64,000 nt of DNA from Candidatus Methylomirabilis lanthanidiphila. Its GTDB lineage: Bacteria; Methylomirabilota; Methylomirabilia; Methylomirabilales; Methylomirabilaceae. The notes under the pieces are model-generated. The model was not told the origin of the DNA and ran no database searches. It worked only from the letters and a program-made list of their open reading frames with translations. The number at the start of each line of letters is the position of its first letter. The stretch's first letter is position 1. The stretch covers positions 1 to 64,000 of the forward strand of contig CABIKM010000019.1 in assembly GCA_902196205.1 (NCBI GenBank), given 5' to 3'. Both the position numbers and the translations under genes were made by a program. Below, one piece after another: positions 22,487 through 33,657 of the stretch.

Positions 22487-23893
22487 ATGAGGGACGGGCT
22501 GCTTTATCGGGTTCAGGAAACGATCGACCGGCATCGCATGCTGACAGGCGGAGAGATGATTGTTGTCGCCGTGTCCGGCGGTGTTGACTCGATGGTCATG
22601 CTCCATCTTCTGCTGCGCCTTCGGACCCGTTATTCCACCTCACTGCATGTCGCACATCTGAACCATGGTCTTCGCGGGGCAGAATCGACCGAGACCGCCG
22701 ACTTTGTCCGTACCCACTGCGAGGCTCATGAGATTCCTGTGACTGTGACGAGCGCCGAAGGGAGGATGTGGCAGGACCGTATGGGAGGCTCAGTTCAGGC
22801 CGTTGCCCGGGATCTCCGGTATCGATTCCTTGAACAGGTGGCAGATGAGCAGAAAGCCGATAGAATTGCTTTAGGTCATCACCGTGACGATCAGGCAGAG
22901 ACGGTCCTGATGAACCTGCTTCGGGGTTCCGGTATCAGAGGGCTTGGAGGAATTCCGCCTGTCAGGGACCGCATCATTCGCCCGTTGATTGACTGCGCCC
23001 GGGAGGAGATCGAACGGTATGCGCGGAAGGAGGGGATTCCCTATGTCGAAGACTCTTCAAACCGCACTCTTGTGTACAGCCGGAACCGAATTCGACTGAC
23101 CCTCTTGCCGGAACTGGCCAAGCGATTTAATCCGCGTGTCGGCCATGCCCTGGCGAATGCGGCCGCCATCTCTGAAGCTGAGGATGGGCTGTTGAACGGA
23201 ATGGCCGAGAAAGAACTTCGCGCCGTTCTGGTTTCTCAGTCGCGTGAAACGTTCGTGCTGGCTATTGCCCCTCTGGCGACCCTTCCCAGCGCCTTGAGAT
23301 GGCGTATGATTCGGCGCGTTGCTGAAGAGTTGCGGAAAGGCCGCTCGGGATTGACCTTTCAACAGACGCTGGCTATTGATCGACTGGTGATGACGCGGGG
23401 GGCGCAGGGCGCCGTTTACGCGCCGGGCGGGTTGCGTGCACAACGGGCAGACGGCTGTCTTGTTCTTTCGCTGGGGGAGGGGCTGGCGAGGGGCCGTATT
23501 TCATCGTCCCCCCTGGCCGTCCCGGGAGTGACGGTCATTCCGGAAGTGGCGGTCAACCTCCGGAGCGAGATTCTGCAGCAGGGGGCCGTGGAGCAACTCG
23601 TGTCCGATGCCTCCACTGCTCTGCTTGATGCCGACCGCACCGGCGTGAAATTACACGTGAGGGGATGGGAAGCGGGTGATAGGTTCATTCCGTTCGGGAT
23701 GGGCGGCCGGAAAAAGCTCCAGGACTTTTTTGTGGACGCCAAGGTGCCGCGCGATCGACGCTGCAGCGTTCCGTTAGTGGTGTCGGGCGATGAGATTGTG
23801 TGGGTTGTCGGTTTTCGAGTAGATGAACGGTTCAGGGTCACCGATTCGACGCAACGTCTCCTTCGAGTGCGCGCCACGACCGCGGGTGAATAG
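22487..23893 (+). CDS. tilS: tRNA(Ile)-lysidine synthase
   Basis: 468 residues. Converts C34 of the CAU-anticodon tRNA-Ile to lysidine using ATP and lysine, so that it reads AUA. The PP-loop SGGVDS is at 30-35; HLNHGLRG near 63-70, GHHRDDQAETVLMNLLRGSG near 127-146 and the C-terminal RGWEAGDRFIPFGMGGRKKLQDFF block (about 389-412) are all typical. Full length for the two-domain form. The ATG at 22487 has a weak ribosome site. Followed by ftsH in the same direction, as in many bacteria, though a repeat-rich gap and a new promoter separate them here. Confidence 0.95.
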   Translation: MRDGLLYRVQETIDRHRMLTGGEMIVVAVSGGVDSMVMLHLLLRLRTRYSTSLHVAHLNHGLRGAESTETADFVRTHCEAHEIPVTVTSAEGRMWQDRMGGSVQAVARDLRYRFLEQVADEQKADRIALGHHRDDQAETVLMNLLRGSGIRGLGGIPPVRDRIIRPLIDCAREEIERYARKEGIPYVEDSSNRTLVYSRNRIRLTLLPELAKRFNPRVGHALANAAAISEAEDGLLNGMAEKELRAVLVSQSRETFVLAIAPLATLPSALRWRMIRRVAEELRKGRSGLTFQQTLAIDRLVMTRGAQGAVYAPGGLRAQRADGCLVLSLGEGLARGRISSSPLAVPGVTVIPEVAVNLRSEILQQGAVEQLVSDASTALLDADRTGVKLHVRGWEAGDRFIPFGMGGRKKLQDFFVDAKVPRDRRCSVPLVVSGDEIVWVVGFRVDERFRVTDSTQRLLRVRATTAGE

Positions 23894-23941
23894 GTGAGGT
23901 GATCGGTCGATAGGGCTCTCAGTGCAATCCGTTCATGTAGC

Positions 23942-24183
23942 TGTCATTGCGGGCACCCGCAGGGTGCGCGGCAATCTCGCCGTTCTGTTCTCCTGAGTGT
24001 GGAGAACCTGGGGCGAAGAACGGTCGGATTGCTTCGAAAGTCTCTCGCTCCGGTCCCGAAATCCCCCCGTTCCCTCCTTTTGAAAGGAGGGTTGGAGGAG
24101 ATTTTGCCGGGCGTTACAACTGTCATCCCCATGGGCGCGCTACCGGCGCATGCGGGATTGCTTCGCGACGGCCGCAATGACGG
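23942..24183. repeat. composite repeat: GTCATTGCGG/CCGCAATGAC ends with inserted C/G-tract palindrome
   Basis: GTCATTGCGG near 23942 and CCGCAATGAC near 24173 form inverted ends; GGATTGCTTCG occurs twice inside. A C-tract palindrome (24058-24106) sits in the middle, with the flank TCTCTCGCTCCGGTCCCG shared with the copy near 4113-4139. It looks like one repeat inserted into another. The gap between tilS and ftsH otherwise holds only the ftsH promoter. Confidence 0.65.
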
Positions 24184-24217
24184 ATTCCCGTCTTTATTCC
24201 GGGATCGGTATAATGCG

Positions 24218-24246
24218 TTGAAGACCTGCGAGCGATTTGATATAGT
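24218..24246 (+). promoter_or_regulatory. sigma70 promoter of ftsH
   Basis: TTGAAG (24218-24223), 17 bases, TATAGT (24241-24246), about 75 bases before the ftsH start. Confidence 0.6.
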
Positions 24247-24321
24247 AAGTTACCAACGTCACAGATCTGACACATCGACCTGCCGGATGAGGGAAAGACA
24301 TTGATTGGAGGAGGTAAAAGG

Positions 24322-26133
<1,812 letters not shown>

Positions 26134-26224
26134 TCCGTAGTCCTCTACTTTGTGACAGCGGCGAGAACGCCAGAGACACACGTTCCTCCAGCCTCATCCA
26201 CGGCTCTCGCCCGCTTTCAGTGCC

Positions 26225-26340
26225 GGCTTGTAGTTCGCCCCAAAGACCCAATGAACTCAATAGACCCAAAAGACGCAATCAACGCAATGACGCAACTGAC
26301 GCAATCAACGCAATGACGCAACCGACGCAACCGACGCGAT
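26225..26340. repeat. short-period GACGCAAT / AATAGACCC array
   Basis: CCAATGAACTCAATAGACCC units followed by (AACGCAATGACGCA)-type tandem units up to the folP start codon, the reverse orientation of the GCGTCGATT arrays. The folP ATG is formed by the last unit. Confidence 0.75.
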
Positions 26341-27181
26341 GACGCCATCATACTTCCGCTGCCGGGACCACCTGCTGGATGTTCAGGACAAGACCTGGAT
26401 TATTGGGGTGTTGAACATTACCCCGGATTCGTTTTCCGATGGCGGTCGCTTCCTGGATCCTGGGGCGGCGATCGATCAGGCCATGGGGATGATAGAGGAG
26501 GGCGCCGATATCCTGGAGCTGGGCGGTGAATCGACCCGTCCTGGCGCCATTCCTGTTCCTGTGCGCGAGGAGCTTCGGCGAATCGTTCCGGTGTTGTGCG
26601 ACCTGCGGCCAAAGGTGACGATTCCGATAGCGGTCGATACCTACAAACCGGAGGTGGCGAGGGTCGTCCTGGAAGAAGGGGCGGATATCATTAACGACGT
26701 CTACGGCGTTCGAGGAGAGGGGCGCCTGGCGGTAGCGGTGGCTGAGAAGCGCGCCGGTTTAGTCATCATGCACATGCAGGGGACCCCGCAGGATATGCAG
26801 GTCGAACCGCGCTATCGCGATGTTGTGGGAGAGGTCTCTGCGTTCCTGGCTGATCGTGTCGCGTGTGCCGAACGGCTGGGCGTCGACCCTCAGTCAATCA
26901 TTGTGGATCCCGGGCTGGGGTTTGGGAAGCGGGGCCGGGACAATCTTGCCCTGCTCCGGCATCTGGAGGCGTTGCGCCGTCTCGGTAAGCCGATTATGGT
27001 TGGTCCATCACGCAAGTCGTTGGTCGGGGATGTCCTGAAACTGCCGGTCGAGCAACGTCAATATGGGACGGCGGCGTGCGTCGCGGCAGCGGTGCTGCAT
27101 GGCGCAGCCTTTGTTCGAGTTCACGAGATTCGGCCCTGTGTGCATCTGGTCAGAATGTTGGACGCCATCAGGAGGGCCTAG
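26339..27181 (+). CDS. folP: dihydropteroate synthase
   Basis: 280 residues. Joins p-aminobenzoate to the dihydropterin pyrophosphate in folate synthesis; TIM-barrel enzyme, cytoplasmic. Family signatures: VLNITPDSFSDGG near 23-35, GGESTRPG near 62-69, IIMHMQGTP near 148-155, DPGLGFGKR near 185-193 and GPSRKS near 222-227. The ATG is the last unit of a GACGCAAT repeat array, and no Shine-Dalgarno sequence is visible, so the array has replaced the natural leader or the true start is a little downstream. Six bases separate it from cdaA. Confidence 0.95.
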   Translation: MTPSYFRCRDHLLDVQDKTWIIGVLNITPDSFSDGGRFLDPGAAIDQAMGMIEEGADILELGGESTRPGAIPVPVREELRRIVPVLCDLRPKVTIPIAVDTYKPEVARVVLEEGADIINDVYGVRGEGRLAVAVAEKRAGLVIMHMQGTPQDMQVEPRYRDVVGEVSAFLADRVACAERLGVDPQSIIVDPGLGFGKRGRDNLALLRHLEALRRLGKPIMVGPSRKSLVGDVLKLPVEQRQYGTAACVAAAVLHGAAFVRVHEIRPCVHLVRMLDAIRRA

Positions 27182-27186
27182 CGGCC

Positions 27187-28008
27187 ATGTGGTCGACAAT
27201 AACCCAGTTTGGATGGGTTGACGCCGTCGATGTGCTGATAGTGGCGTTTGTGGCCTATCAGCTTCTGCTGATGTTTAAAGGAACACGGGCGCTACAAATG
27301 ATTCTCGGTCTTGCGCTCGTCTACCTTGCGTCCCGCATCGCGCTGAAGGGCGGTTTGTTGACGGTAAACTGGGTCCTGCAGAATTCGCTGGGCGTCTGGT
27401 TCCTGATGATTATCATTCTGTTTCAGCCGGAACTCCGGCGGGCGCTGGCGACGTTCGGCCTTCGTTCCCGGCTGCTTCGCGCCTTTGCCAAGCGCGAAGA
27501 GGCGTACATGATTGATGAGATTGTTCGATCTTCGGCCTCCATGGCTGCAAAAAAGATCGGCGCGATCATTGTTCTGGAGCGAGAGACAAAGCTGTCCGAG
27601 TATGTCGATTCCGGCGTGTCGCTTGACGCGCGCGTGTCAAGGCGATTGCTGGAATCGATCTTTTGTCCCGGTGCGCCGCTCCACGATGGCGCGGTTGTGA
27701 TCCAGGGCGGACGCGTGGCTGCCGCCTCCTGCTTGCTGCCGTTAACACTGACCGGCGATATCAGCGAGGAACTGGGGACGCGCCATCGCGCAGCCATCGG
27801 ACTGACGGAGGAAACCGACGCGATCGCCATCGTTGTGTCTGAGGAGATGGGCAGCGTATCGCTGGTTCATGGGGGGGCCATCAGTCAAGGTCTTGATGCG
27901 CAAAGGCTTCGGCGGCAACTGGTCGAGCTGTTGGGGTCGCCGGGTAGCAGCAGCCCGGGCGCGACTCCTAAAAAAGACGTGGTCGCGTCTTCAGCGATCG
28001 GCGGTTAG
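27187..28008 (+). CDS. cdaA: diadenylate cyclase CdaA
   Basis: 273 residues. Makes the second messenger cyclic di-AMP from two ATP. Three membrane helices (about 11-30, 36-52, 58-80) precede the DAC domain with the catalytic motifs DGA (167-169, in PLHDGAVVIQGG) and RHR (199-201, in GTRHRAAIG). The gene order cdaA-cdaR-glmM is the classic arrangement in which CdaR and GlmM modulate the cyclase and link it to cell-wall precursor supply. The GlyAlaSer/Pro-rich tail after residue 250 is not part of the domain. Confidence 0.95.
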   Translation: MWSTITQFGWVDAVDVLIVAFVAYQLLLMFKGTRALQMILGLALVYLASRIALKGGLLTVNWVLQNSLGVWFLMIIILFQPELRRALATFGLRSRLLRAFAKREEAYMIDEIVRSSASMAAKKIGAIIVLERETKLSEYVDSGVSLDARVSRRLLESIFCPGAPLHDGAVVIQGGRVAAASCLLPLTLTGDISEELGTRHRAAIGLTEETDAIAIVVSEEMGSVSLVHGGAISQGLDAQRLRRQLVELLGSPGSSSPGATPKKDVVASSAIGG

Positions 28009-28045
28009 TGCACTGTCTCTTATTCGTCAGAGCATAAAATGGCTT

Positions 28046-28177
28046 GCGCCCCCCTTTCGCAAAGGGACCTTATCATCCCCCCCTTTATAAAAGGGGGGCG
28101 AGGGGGGATTTGAACGATCAGGAAATCCCTCTCGATCCCCCTTTTCCAAAGGGGGAGGTTGCTTGAGATGTTGTGCG
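28046..28177. repeat. cluster of C/G-tract palindromes in the cdaA-cdaR gap
   Basis: Three copies in a row: a partial one (28048-28068), a full palindrome CCCCCCTTTATAAAAGGGGGG with GGGGGATTTGA end (28070-28112), and CCCCCTTTTCCAAAGGGGG with AAATCCCTC end (28122-28160). The last is followed by CTTGAGATGTTGTGC as at 1560. The insert separates cdaA from cdaR by 181 bases. Confidence 0.75.
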
Positions 28178-28189
28178 AGGACGAGGATC

Positions 28190-28837
28190 ATGACGAAAGG
28201 ACTCTTTGACAATCTCGGACTTAAGCTTGCCTCTCTGGCGCTCGCCTTTGCTCTCTGGATGGTGGTCGCAGGGGAGCAGAGGGATGAGCGAACGGTGCAT
28301 GCCCCACTTTTGCTGGCGCGGCTGCCGAAAAATATGACGCTTCTCAATGGTCCAGGAGAGTTCGTGACAGTCCAGTTGCGTGGCCCGAAAAGTCTGATCT
28401 CCGGGCTGTCACCTAGCGAGGTCGATGTCAACGTCGATCTTTCAACCTTGAAAGAAGGGGAGAATTTCGTGGCGGTGAAGGCCGACCAGATTGATGTCCC
28501 TCGTGGAGTAGAGGTCGTTCAGGTTTCGCCGAAGTGGGTTCGTCTGGTTCTGGAATCGGTGGCGGAACGGGTGGTGCGGGTTGCGGCCCGTGTGGAGGGG
28601 AATCCGGCTGCCGGGTATTATCTCAAACGGGCCTTGGCGCACCCTGATCGTGTCCGATTGGTCGGACCAAAGAGCGACGTCAGTCGTGTAGAGAAGGTCT
28701 ATACCTCGACGATCAGCATAGAAGGACGGTCCCATGCCTTCGGCGCCATGACCTCTCTTGAACCTGTCGGGAAGTCGATCAAAGTGGAGGGGCCGGCCCT
28801 CGTCCAGGTCTCCGTGGAGATCAGGGCCAATCCCTGA
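28190..28837 (+). CDS. cdaR: YbbR/CdaR-domain regulator of CdaA
   Basis: 215 residues. One N-terminal membrane segment ([18 protein letters not shown] near 10-27) and two or so YbbR domains outside the membrane, e.g. [22 protein letters not shown] and [20 protein letters not shown]. Regulates the diadenylate cyclase encoded upstream. Shorter than four-domain CdaR of Firmicutes, as usual outside that group. ATG at 28190 chosen since the membrane segment directly follows and GAGGACGAGG precedes it; the longer frame upstream is repeat-derived. Confidence 0.85.
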   Translation: MTKGLFDNLGLKLASLALAFALWMVVAGEQRDERTVHAPLLLARLPKNMTLLNGPGEFVTVQLRGPKSLISGLSPSEVDVNVDLSTLKEGENFVAVKADQIDVPRGVEVVQVSPKWVRLVLESVAERVVRVAARVEGNPAAGYYLKRALAHPDRVRLVGPKSDVSRVEKVYTSTISIEGRSHAFGAMTSLEPVGKSIKVEGPALVQVSVEIRANP

Positions 28838-28898
28838 CCGTCGTCTTCGCAGGATGACCGCGGAAGCGGGGCGCATCGAGGAGAAAGGAAGGCGAGTC

Positions 28899-30248
28899 GT
28901 GCGAAAACTTTTCGGCACGGATGGGATTCGCGGCGTGGCCAACCGGGAGCCGATGACCCCGGAGACCATGGTGAAGGTGGGCCGCGCGGCCGCCCATCTT
29001 TTGAGGGGGTCAACCGAACGGCCTACGATTGTCATCGGGAAGGATACGCGCCTGACGGGCTATATGCTGGAAACGGCGCTGACCGCCGGCATTACCTCGA
29101 TGGGTGTCGATGTGCTGTTGGTTGGCCCGCTCCCGACGCCAGGGATCGCGTTTATCACCAGAAGCCTTCGAGCTGACGCCGGGGTGGTGATCTCGGCCTC
29201 CCATAACCCTTATGAAGATAACGGGATCAAGTTCTTTTCATGTGATGGCCTGAAGCTGCCGGATGCGATGGAGCAGCGGATCGAGGAACTGGTCTGTAAT
29301 GGAGAGATCGATGGAATCAGGTCGGCCCCCCGTGAGGTCGGCAAGGCCTACCGCGTGGGCGATGCCGTCGGCCGCTATATCGAATTTGCGAAAAATACCC
29401 TCCCCAAGGGAACGACGCTGAAAGGGATGCGGGTGGTCGTCGATTGTGCCAATGGTGCGGCCTACAAGGTCTCGCCGGCCATTCTTCGGGAGTTGAATGC
29501 CGAGGTCGTATCGCTGAATGTCCAGCCCGACGGCACCAATATCAATAAAGGGTGCGGTTCGTTGCATCCCGAGGAGCTGCGACGGGCAGTGGTCGCACAT
29601 CAGGCGCACCTCGGATTTGCTCACGACGGGGACGCAGACCGTGTGCTGTGCGTGGACGAACAGGGCGAGGTGGTGGATGGCGATCATATTCTTGCCCTCT
29701 GCGCGCTCGATCTGAAGCGGGAAGGTCGGCTGAGCGAGGACACGATCGTTGCGACGGTGATGAGTAATATCGGCCTGGATCTCGCCATGCGAGAGGCTGG
29801 AATCGCGGTCGTTCGGACCGCGGTGGGCGATCGGTACGTCCTGGAAACGATGCTGGCAAAGCGGTACATGCTGGGAGGTGAGCAGTCCGGGCATATCATC
29901 TTCCTGGAACATCATACGACCGGCGACGGAATCGTGACCGCCCTGCAGGTGCTGGCTACCATGCAGCGATCTGCGAAGCCGCTGTCGGAGCTGAAGGCGT
30001 GTATGACTTCGTACCCTCAGGTGTTGATTAATGCGCCAGTTCGACGCCTGGCCGCCATTGAGGAGCTGCCGCTGGTGCAGGAGGCGATTCAATCGGCAGA
30101 GGCGGGTATGGGGGGCAAGGGACGGATCCTGGTCCGTCTGTCCGGTACGGAGCCGGTGGCCCGGGTGATGGTGGAAGGCGAGGAACCGGCAAGTATCGAG
30201 CGACTGGCCAGAAAGATCGCGCTGGTGATTGAGAGGGAGTTGGGGTAA
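28899..30248 (+). CDS. glmM: phosphoglucosamine mutase
   Basis: 449 residues, normal length. Converts glucosamine-6-phosphate to glucosamine-1-phosphate for UDP-GlcNAc. N-terminus [12 protein letters not shown]; active-site phosphoserine S101 in VVISASHNP; metal-binding DGDADR near 240; phosphate-binding RLSGTEP near 408. GTG start with AAAGGAAGG upstream. UDP-GlcNAc from this pathway also feeds wecB-type reactions in the polysaccharide loci. Third gene of the cdaA-cdaR-glmM set. Confidence 0.97.
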   Translation: MRKLFGTDGIRGVANREPMTPETMVKVGRAAAHLLRGSTERPTIVIGKDTRLTGYMLETALTAGITSMGVDVLLVGPLPTPGIAFITRSLRADAGVVISASHNPYEDNGIKFFSCDGLKLPDAMEQRIEELVCNGEIDGIRSAPREVGKAYRVGDAVGRYIEFAKNTLPKGTTLKGMRVVVDCANGAAYKVSPAILRELNAEVVSLNVQPDGTNINKGCGSLHPEELRRAVVAHQAHLGFAHDGDADRVLCVDEQGEVVDGDHILALCALDLKREGRLSEDTIVATVMSNIGLDLAMREAGIAVVRTAVGDRYVLETMLAKRYMLGGEQSGHIIFLEHHTTGDGIVTALQVLATMQRSAKPLSELKACMTSYPQVLINAPVRRLAAIEELPLVQEAIQSAEAGMGGKGRILVRLSGTEPVARVMVEGEEPASIERLARKIALVIERELG

Positions 30249-30251
30249 CAA

Positions 30252-30322
30252 CCGTTCCGAGTTTTGAGTTGTGGGTTTCGAGTGTGTAACCCGAAACTCG
30301 AAACCCGAAACTCGAAACTGCG
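30252..30322. repeat. short-period CTCGAAACCCGAAA repeat
   Basis: GTTTTGAGTTGTGGGTTTCGAGT then ACCCGAAACTCGAAACCC-type units, partly complementary, in the glmM-pdxJ gap. A fourth sequence type of simple array in this window. Confidence 0.65.
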
Positions 30323-30342
30323 ACAGCGGCTGGAGCGAATCG

Positions 30343-31140
30343 ATGATTGGGTTGTGTGTGAACGTCGATCATGTTGCGACGATCAGGCAGGCCAGACGGG
30401 GCGAGGAGCCTGACCCCGTACACGCGGCGCTGCTTGTTGAGCTGGCCGGCGGGTCTGGAATTACGGTACACCTGCGTGAGGACCGGCGGCATATTCAGGA
30501 TCGGGATGTCGAGCTGCTTCGGCGGCTGGTCAAGACGAAATTGAATCTGGAGATGGCCGCCACGGACGAGATGATTGAGATCGCTCTCGCGTTCAAGCCG
30601 GAGATGGCAACGCTCGTTCCAGAGCGGCGCGAGGAGCTGACGACTGAAGGCGGGCTGGACGTTCACGGACATGCCGACGAGGTAGGTCGGGCCGTGCGCC
30701 GCTTGCGAGAGGGCGGCATTCTCGTCAGCCTCTTCATCGACCCCGAACACCATCAGGTCTCGGCCGCTGCACGTGCCGGCGCCGATTTCATCGAGCTTCA
30801 TACCGGATCGTATGCGGAGGCGAAAGACTGTAAGGCCCAACAGGCCGAGTTGACACGCCTGATTCAATCGGCGACGACGGGAAGGGGGTTGGGTCTTCGG
30901 ATTAATGCGGGGCATGGTCTGGATTATCGTAATGTGGGCCCGGTAGCGGCGATTCCCGAGGTGGAGGAGCTGAGTATCGGACATAGTATTATCGCTCGCG
31001 CTGTTCTTGTGGGTTTAGAGCGGGCGGTCCGCGAGATGCTGGCGGCCATGGCCGAAGGCCGTGCCTGGTGCGAGGTGCAAATCCCCCCCCAACCCCCCTT
31101 TATAAAAGGGGAGCAAGGGGGGATTTCGTACGATGTGTGA
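30343..31140 (+). CDS. pdxJ: pyridoxine 5'-phosphate synthase
   Basis: 265 residues. Condenses 3-amino-2-oxopropyl phosphate with deoxyxylulose 5-phosphate to pyridoxine 5'-phosphate (DXP-dependent B6 route). Signatures: [17 protein letters not shown] at 4-20, [38 protein letters not shown] and [12 protein letters not shown]. The normal chain ends near residue 245 ([12 protein letters not shown]). The last 20 or so residues ([14 protein letters not shown]...) are translated from a palindromic repeat inserted at the gene end. ATG at 30343 follows the repeat spacer. Confidence 0.95.
   Translation: MIGLCVNVDHVATIRQARRGEEPDPVHAALLVELAGGSGITVHLREDRRHIQDRDVELLRRLVKTKLNLEMAATDEMIEIALAFKPEMATLVPERREELTTEGGLDVHGHADEVGRAVRRLREGGILVSLFIDPEHHQVSAAARAGADFIELHTGSYAEAKDCKAQQAELTRLIQSATTGRGLGLRINAGHGLDYRNVGPVAAIPEVEELSIGHSIIARAVLVGLERAVREMLAAMAEGRAWCEVQIPPQPPFIKGEQGGISYDV
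31078..31130. repeat. C/G-tract palindrome inside the pdxJ 3' end
   Basis: CCCCCCTTTATAAAAGGGG with AAATCCCCCC and GGGGGGATTT ends. It lies entirely within the pdxJ frame and supplies its last codons and most of the acpS leader. Confidence 0.85.
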
Positions 31141-31145
31141 AGGCG

Positions 31146-31529
31146 ATGGTGATTGGGATCGGAATTGACCTGGTGCAGGTCAGTCGATTTGAGCAGGCGG
31201 CCTGTCGGCACGGCGCGCGCCTGCTGGATCGCCTCTTTACGGCGGGGGAGCAGGCGCGCGTCAGAAGCTATCGGTCGCCGGGGCGCCACCTCGCGGCGCG
31301 CTTTGCCGCGAAGGAGGCGGCCTTTAAAGCACTTCGCACCGGATGGGGACAGGGAGTGGCCTGGCAGGATGTGGAGATCGTGGGCGGGGGGCGTGAGGCG
31401 TCGGGCATGGTCCTTTCCGGCCGTGCCAGGGATGTTGCGGCGGGTCTTGGGATCACACGGATGCTGGTCACGCTTACGCACGACGGCGACTACGCGATGG
31501 CCTGTGTTGTGGCTACCGACGACAGATAG
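31146..31529 (+). CDS. acpS: holo-[acyl-carrier-protein] synthase
   Basis: 127 residues. Transfers 4'-phosphopantetheine from CoA to apo-ACP. N-terminal IGIGIDLVQVSRFE (Mg-binding Asp) and RHLAARFAAKEAAFKAL near 49-65 (catalytic Glu/Lys) are diagnostic. Start may be ATG 31146 or GTG 31137, which overlaps the pdxJ stop; both give the same fold. The pdxJ-acpS-nnr order is common in bacteria. Confidence 0.93.
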   Translation: MVIGIGIDLVQVSRFEQAACRHGARLLDRLFTAGEQARVRSYRSPGRHLAARFAAKEAAFKALRTGWGQGVAWQDVEIVGGGREASGMVLSGRARDVAAGLGITRMLVTLTHDGDYAMACVVATDDR

Positions 31530-31550
31530 GACGTGCGCGATAAGGAGAGC

Positions 31551-33119
31551 ATGATGGCCGTACACGTAGTCACGGCGGGACAGATGCGGGAACTGGATCG
31601 GCGGGCGACTGAGGAGTACGGCATCCCGTCGCTGCTGCTGATGGAGAATGCGGGACTTCAGGCGGTCCTGGAGTTGGAACGCGCGTTTCCGCGCGTGACC
31701 CAATGCCGCGTGGCCGTCGTCTGCGGCAAGGGGAACAACGGCGGCGACGGGTTCGTCGCGGCCCGCCATCTTTTCAATCGCGGGGTTGCTGTTGAGGTCG
31801 TGTTGCTGGCTCGGCAGACGGAGACTAAGGGCGATGCCGGGACCAATCTTGAGATCATTCGAAAATTGGGCGTACCGATCCGCGAGGCAACCACCGGACA
31901 GACGCTTCAAGCGAGTCGGTATGTGGTCGAGCGAGCCGACGTTGTTGTGGATGCGATCCTGGGAACCGGGACGACCGGCCCGGCGACCGGCCTCTTTGCC
32001 GATGCCATTGAACTGTTGAACGGATGCGGTAAACCGATCGTGGCCCTGGATATCCCATCGGGCCTGAATAGCGATGAAGGGGTGATCCCAGGGCCGTGCA
32101 TCAAGGCGCTCTTCACCGTGACCTTCGGCTTGCCGAAGCGCGGCGTGATCCTCTATCCGGCGGCGTCATGCGCCGGTCGCGTGGTGACGGCGGACATTGG
32201 CCTGCCACGGCAGCTACTCAGCGATTCGTTGCTCGACGTCTCGCTCGTACAGGCTGAGGATCTGGCGGGTGCGCTTCCGCCGCGCGACCCGAATGCCCAC
32301 AAAGGGACCTATGGCCACGTCCTGGTCCTGGCCGGTTCGCCCGGGAAGACCGGGGCAGCGGCGATGTGCGCGGTCTCGGCGCTTCGAATCGGGACAGGGT
32401 TAGTGACGCTGGCATTGCCGGAGAGCCTGAACGATGCCATGGAGGCGAAGCTGACGGAGGTGATGACCGAACCGCTCCCTGAGACCGGTGAGCGGACTGT
32501 GGCGTTCGCCGCGCTGGATCGAATCCTGGAGTTGATGAAGGGCAAACGAGTGGTCGCGATCGGTCCCGGTCTGTCCACCTATCCGGAGACGGCTGAGTTG
32601 GTCCGGACGGTCGTACACGCGTCCGAGGCCCAATTCGTCGTAGATGCGGATGGAATCAACGCGCTCGGACCAAACCTGGAAATGCTGCGCACGCTCTCGT
32701 GTCCGCCGATTCTCACCCCGCATCCTGGAGAGCTTGCCCGCCTGCTGGGTATCGATCGGGATGAGGTCGTCCGAAATCGGATCCCGATCGCGCAAAAGGT
32801 CGCGACAAGTTTCGGCGTCTATCTGGTATTGAAGGGCGCCCGCACCCTGATTGCCAATCCCGAAGGCCACGTCGCGATCAACATGACCGGAAATGCAGGG
32901 ATGGCAACGGGCGGAACCGGCGACGTCCTGACCGGTCTGATCGCCGGCCTCCTCGCCCAGGGTGTGAGCGCCGACCTGGCCACCAGGGCGGCAGTCTACC
33001 TGCACGGCCTGGCCGGGGATCTGGCGGCCGAGGCCGTCGGCCAGGAGGCCATGGTGGCCTCCGATGTGATAGCCCAGGTTCCGGAGGCCATTCGGCAACT
33101 GAAGGCCCATGCTATATGA
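31551..33119 (+). CDS. nnr: bifunctional NAD(P)H-hydrate epimerase / ADP-dependent dehydratase
   Basis: 522 residues; repairs damaged NAD(P)HX. N-terminal YjeF_N epimerase (about 1-215) with VVCGKGNNGGDGFVAARHL near 53-71. C-terminal ribokinase-like NnrD dehydratase with GTYGHVLVLAGSPGKTGA near 245, IGPGLSTYPET, VDADGINALG, LTPHPGELARLLG and GNAGMATGGTGDVLTG. Start at the first of two ATGs (31551/31554), with AAGGAG upstream. Overlaps tsaE by 11 bases. Confidence 0.95.
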   Translation: MMAVHVVTAGQMRELDRRATEEYGIPSLLLMENAGLQAVLELERAFPRVTQCRVAVVCGKGNNGGDGFVAARHLFNRGVAVEVVLLARQTETKGDAGTNLEIIRKLGVPIREATTGQTLQASRYVVERADVVVDAILGTGTTGPATGLFADAIELLNGCGKPIVALDIPSGLNSDEGVIPGPCIKALFTVTFGLPKRGVILYPAASCAGRVVTADIGLPRQLLSDSLLDVSLVQAEDLAGALPPRDPNAHKGTYGHVLVLAGSPGKTGAAAMCAVSALRIGTGLVTLALPESLNDAMEAKLTEVMTEPLPETGERTVAFAALDRILELMKGKRVVAIGPGLSTYPETAELVRTVVHASEAQFVVDADGINALGPNLEMLRTLSCPPILTPHPGELARLLGIDRDEVVRNRIPIAQKVATSFGVYLVLKGARTLIANPEGHVAINMTGNAGMATGGTGDVLTGLIAGLLAQGVSADLATRAAVYLHGLAGDLAAEAVGQEAMVASDVIAQVPEAIRQLKAHAI

Positions 33120-33657
33120 GCAGGGAGGTCGGACAGTCGGGGCGGCCGTCTATCACTCTGCCTCGCCTGAGCAGACGCGCGCGCTGGGGGAGGCGGTAGG
33201 CAGACTCGCCGATGCGGGGGACGTGATCGGCCTCATCGGCGAACTCGGGACCGGCAAAACGCTCTTTGTCGGCGGACTGGCCAGGGGGCTTGACGTCGAC
33301 CCGGCGGCATACGTCAGCAGCCCAACCTTTGCCATCATGCACCGATACCGCGGCCGCCTGCCTCTCTACCATATCGACCTGTACCGTATCGAGAGCGCAG
33401 AGGCCTGTGCAAGCGTGGGCCTGGATGAGTGTCTGCAGGGGGATGGTGTGGCGGCGATCGAATGGGCCGAGCATGGATGGGGGATGCTCCCGAAGGAGAT
33501 GTTGACATTGAGATTTCGGTACACGGGATCGGATACGCGGGTCATCGAGATCGTGCCGGTCGGAGACCGATACGTGAGGCTGGTCCGTGAGCTGATGCGA
33601 AATCCCCCCAACCCCCATTTGCAAAAGGAGGGAACGGGGGGATTTGAGGAGCAATGA
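33109..33657 (+). CDS. tsaE: tRNA threonylcarbamoyladenosine biosynthesis ATPase TsaE
   Basis: 182 residues. ATPase partner of TsaB/TsaD in making t6A37 of ANN-reading tRNAs. Walker A GELGTGKT (44-51), SSPTFAIMHRY near 69 and YHIDLYRI near 87 are typical; IEWAEHG near 119 follows. After VRELMR the tail NPPNPHLQKEGTGG is translated from a palindromic repeat, about 17 foreign residues. The stop overlaps the next start (ATGA at 33654). tsaB lies two genes on. Confidence 0.93.
   Translation: MLYEQGGRTVGAAVYHSASPEQTRALGEAVGRLADAGDVIGLIGELGTGKTLFVGGLARGLDVDPAAYVSSPTFAIMHRYRGRLPLYHIDLYRIESAEACASVGLDECLQGDGVAAIEWAEHGWGMLPKEMLTLRFRYTGSDTRVIEIVPVGDRYVRLVRELMRNPPNPHLQKEGTGGFEEQ
33599..33650. repeat. 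C/G-tract palindrome inside the tsaE 3' end
   Basis: AAATCCCCCC ... CCCATTTGCAAAAGGAGGG ... GGGGGGATTTGAGG, wholly within the tsaE frame. It also provides the GAGGAG ribosome site for the MFS gene. Confidence 0.85.
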
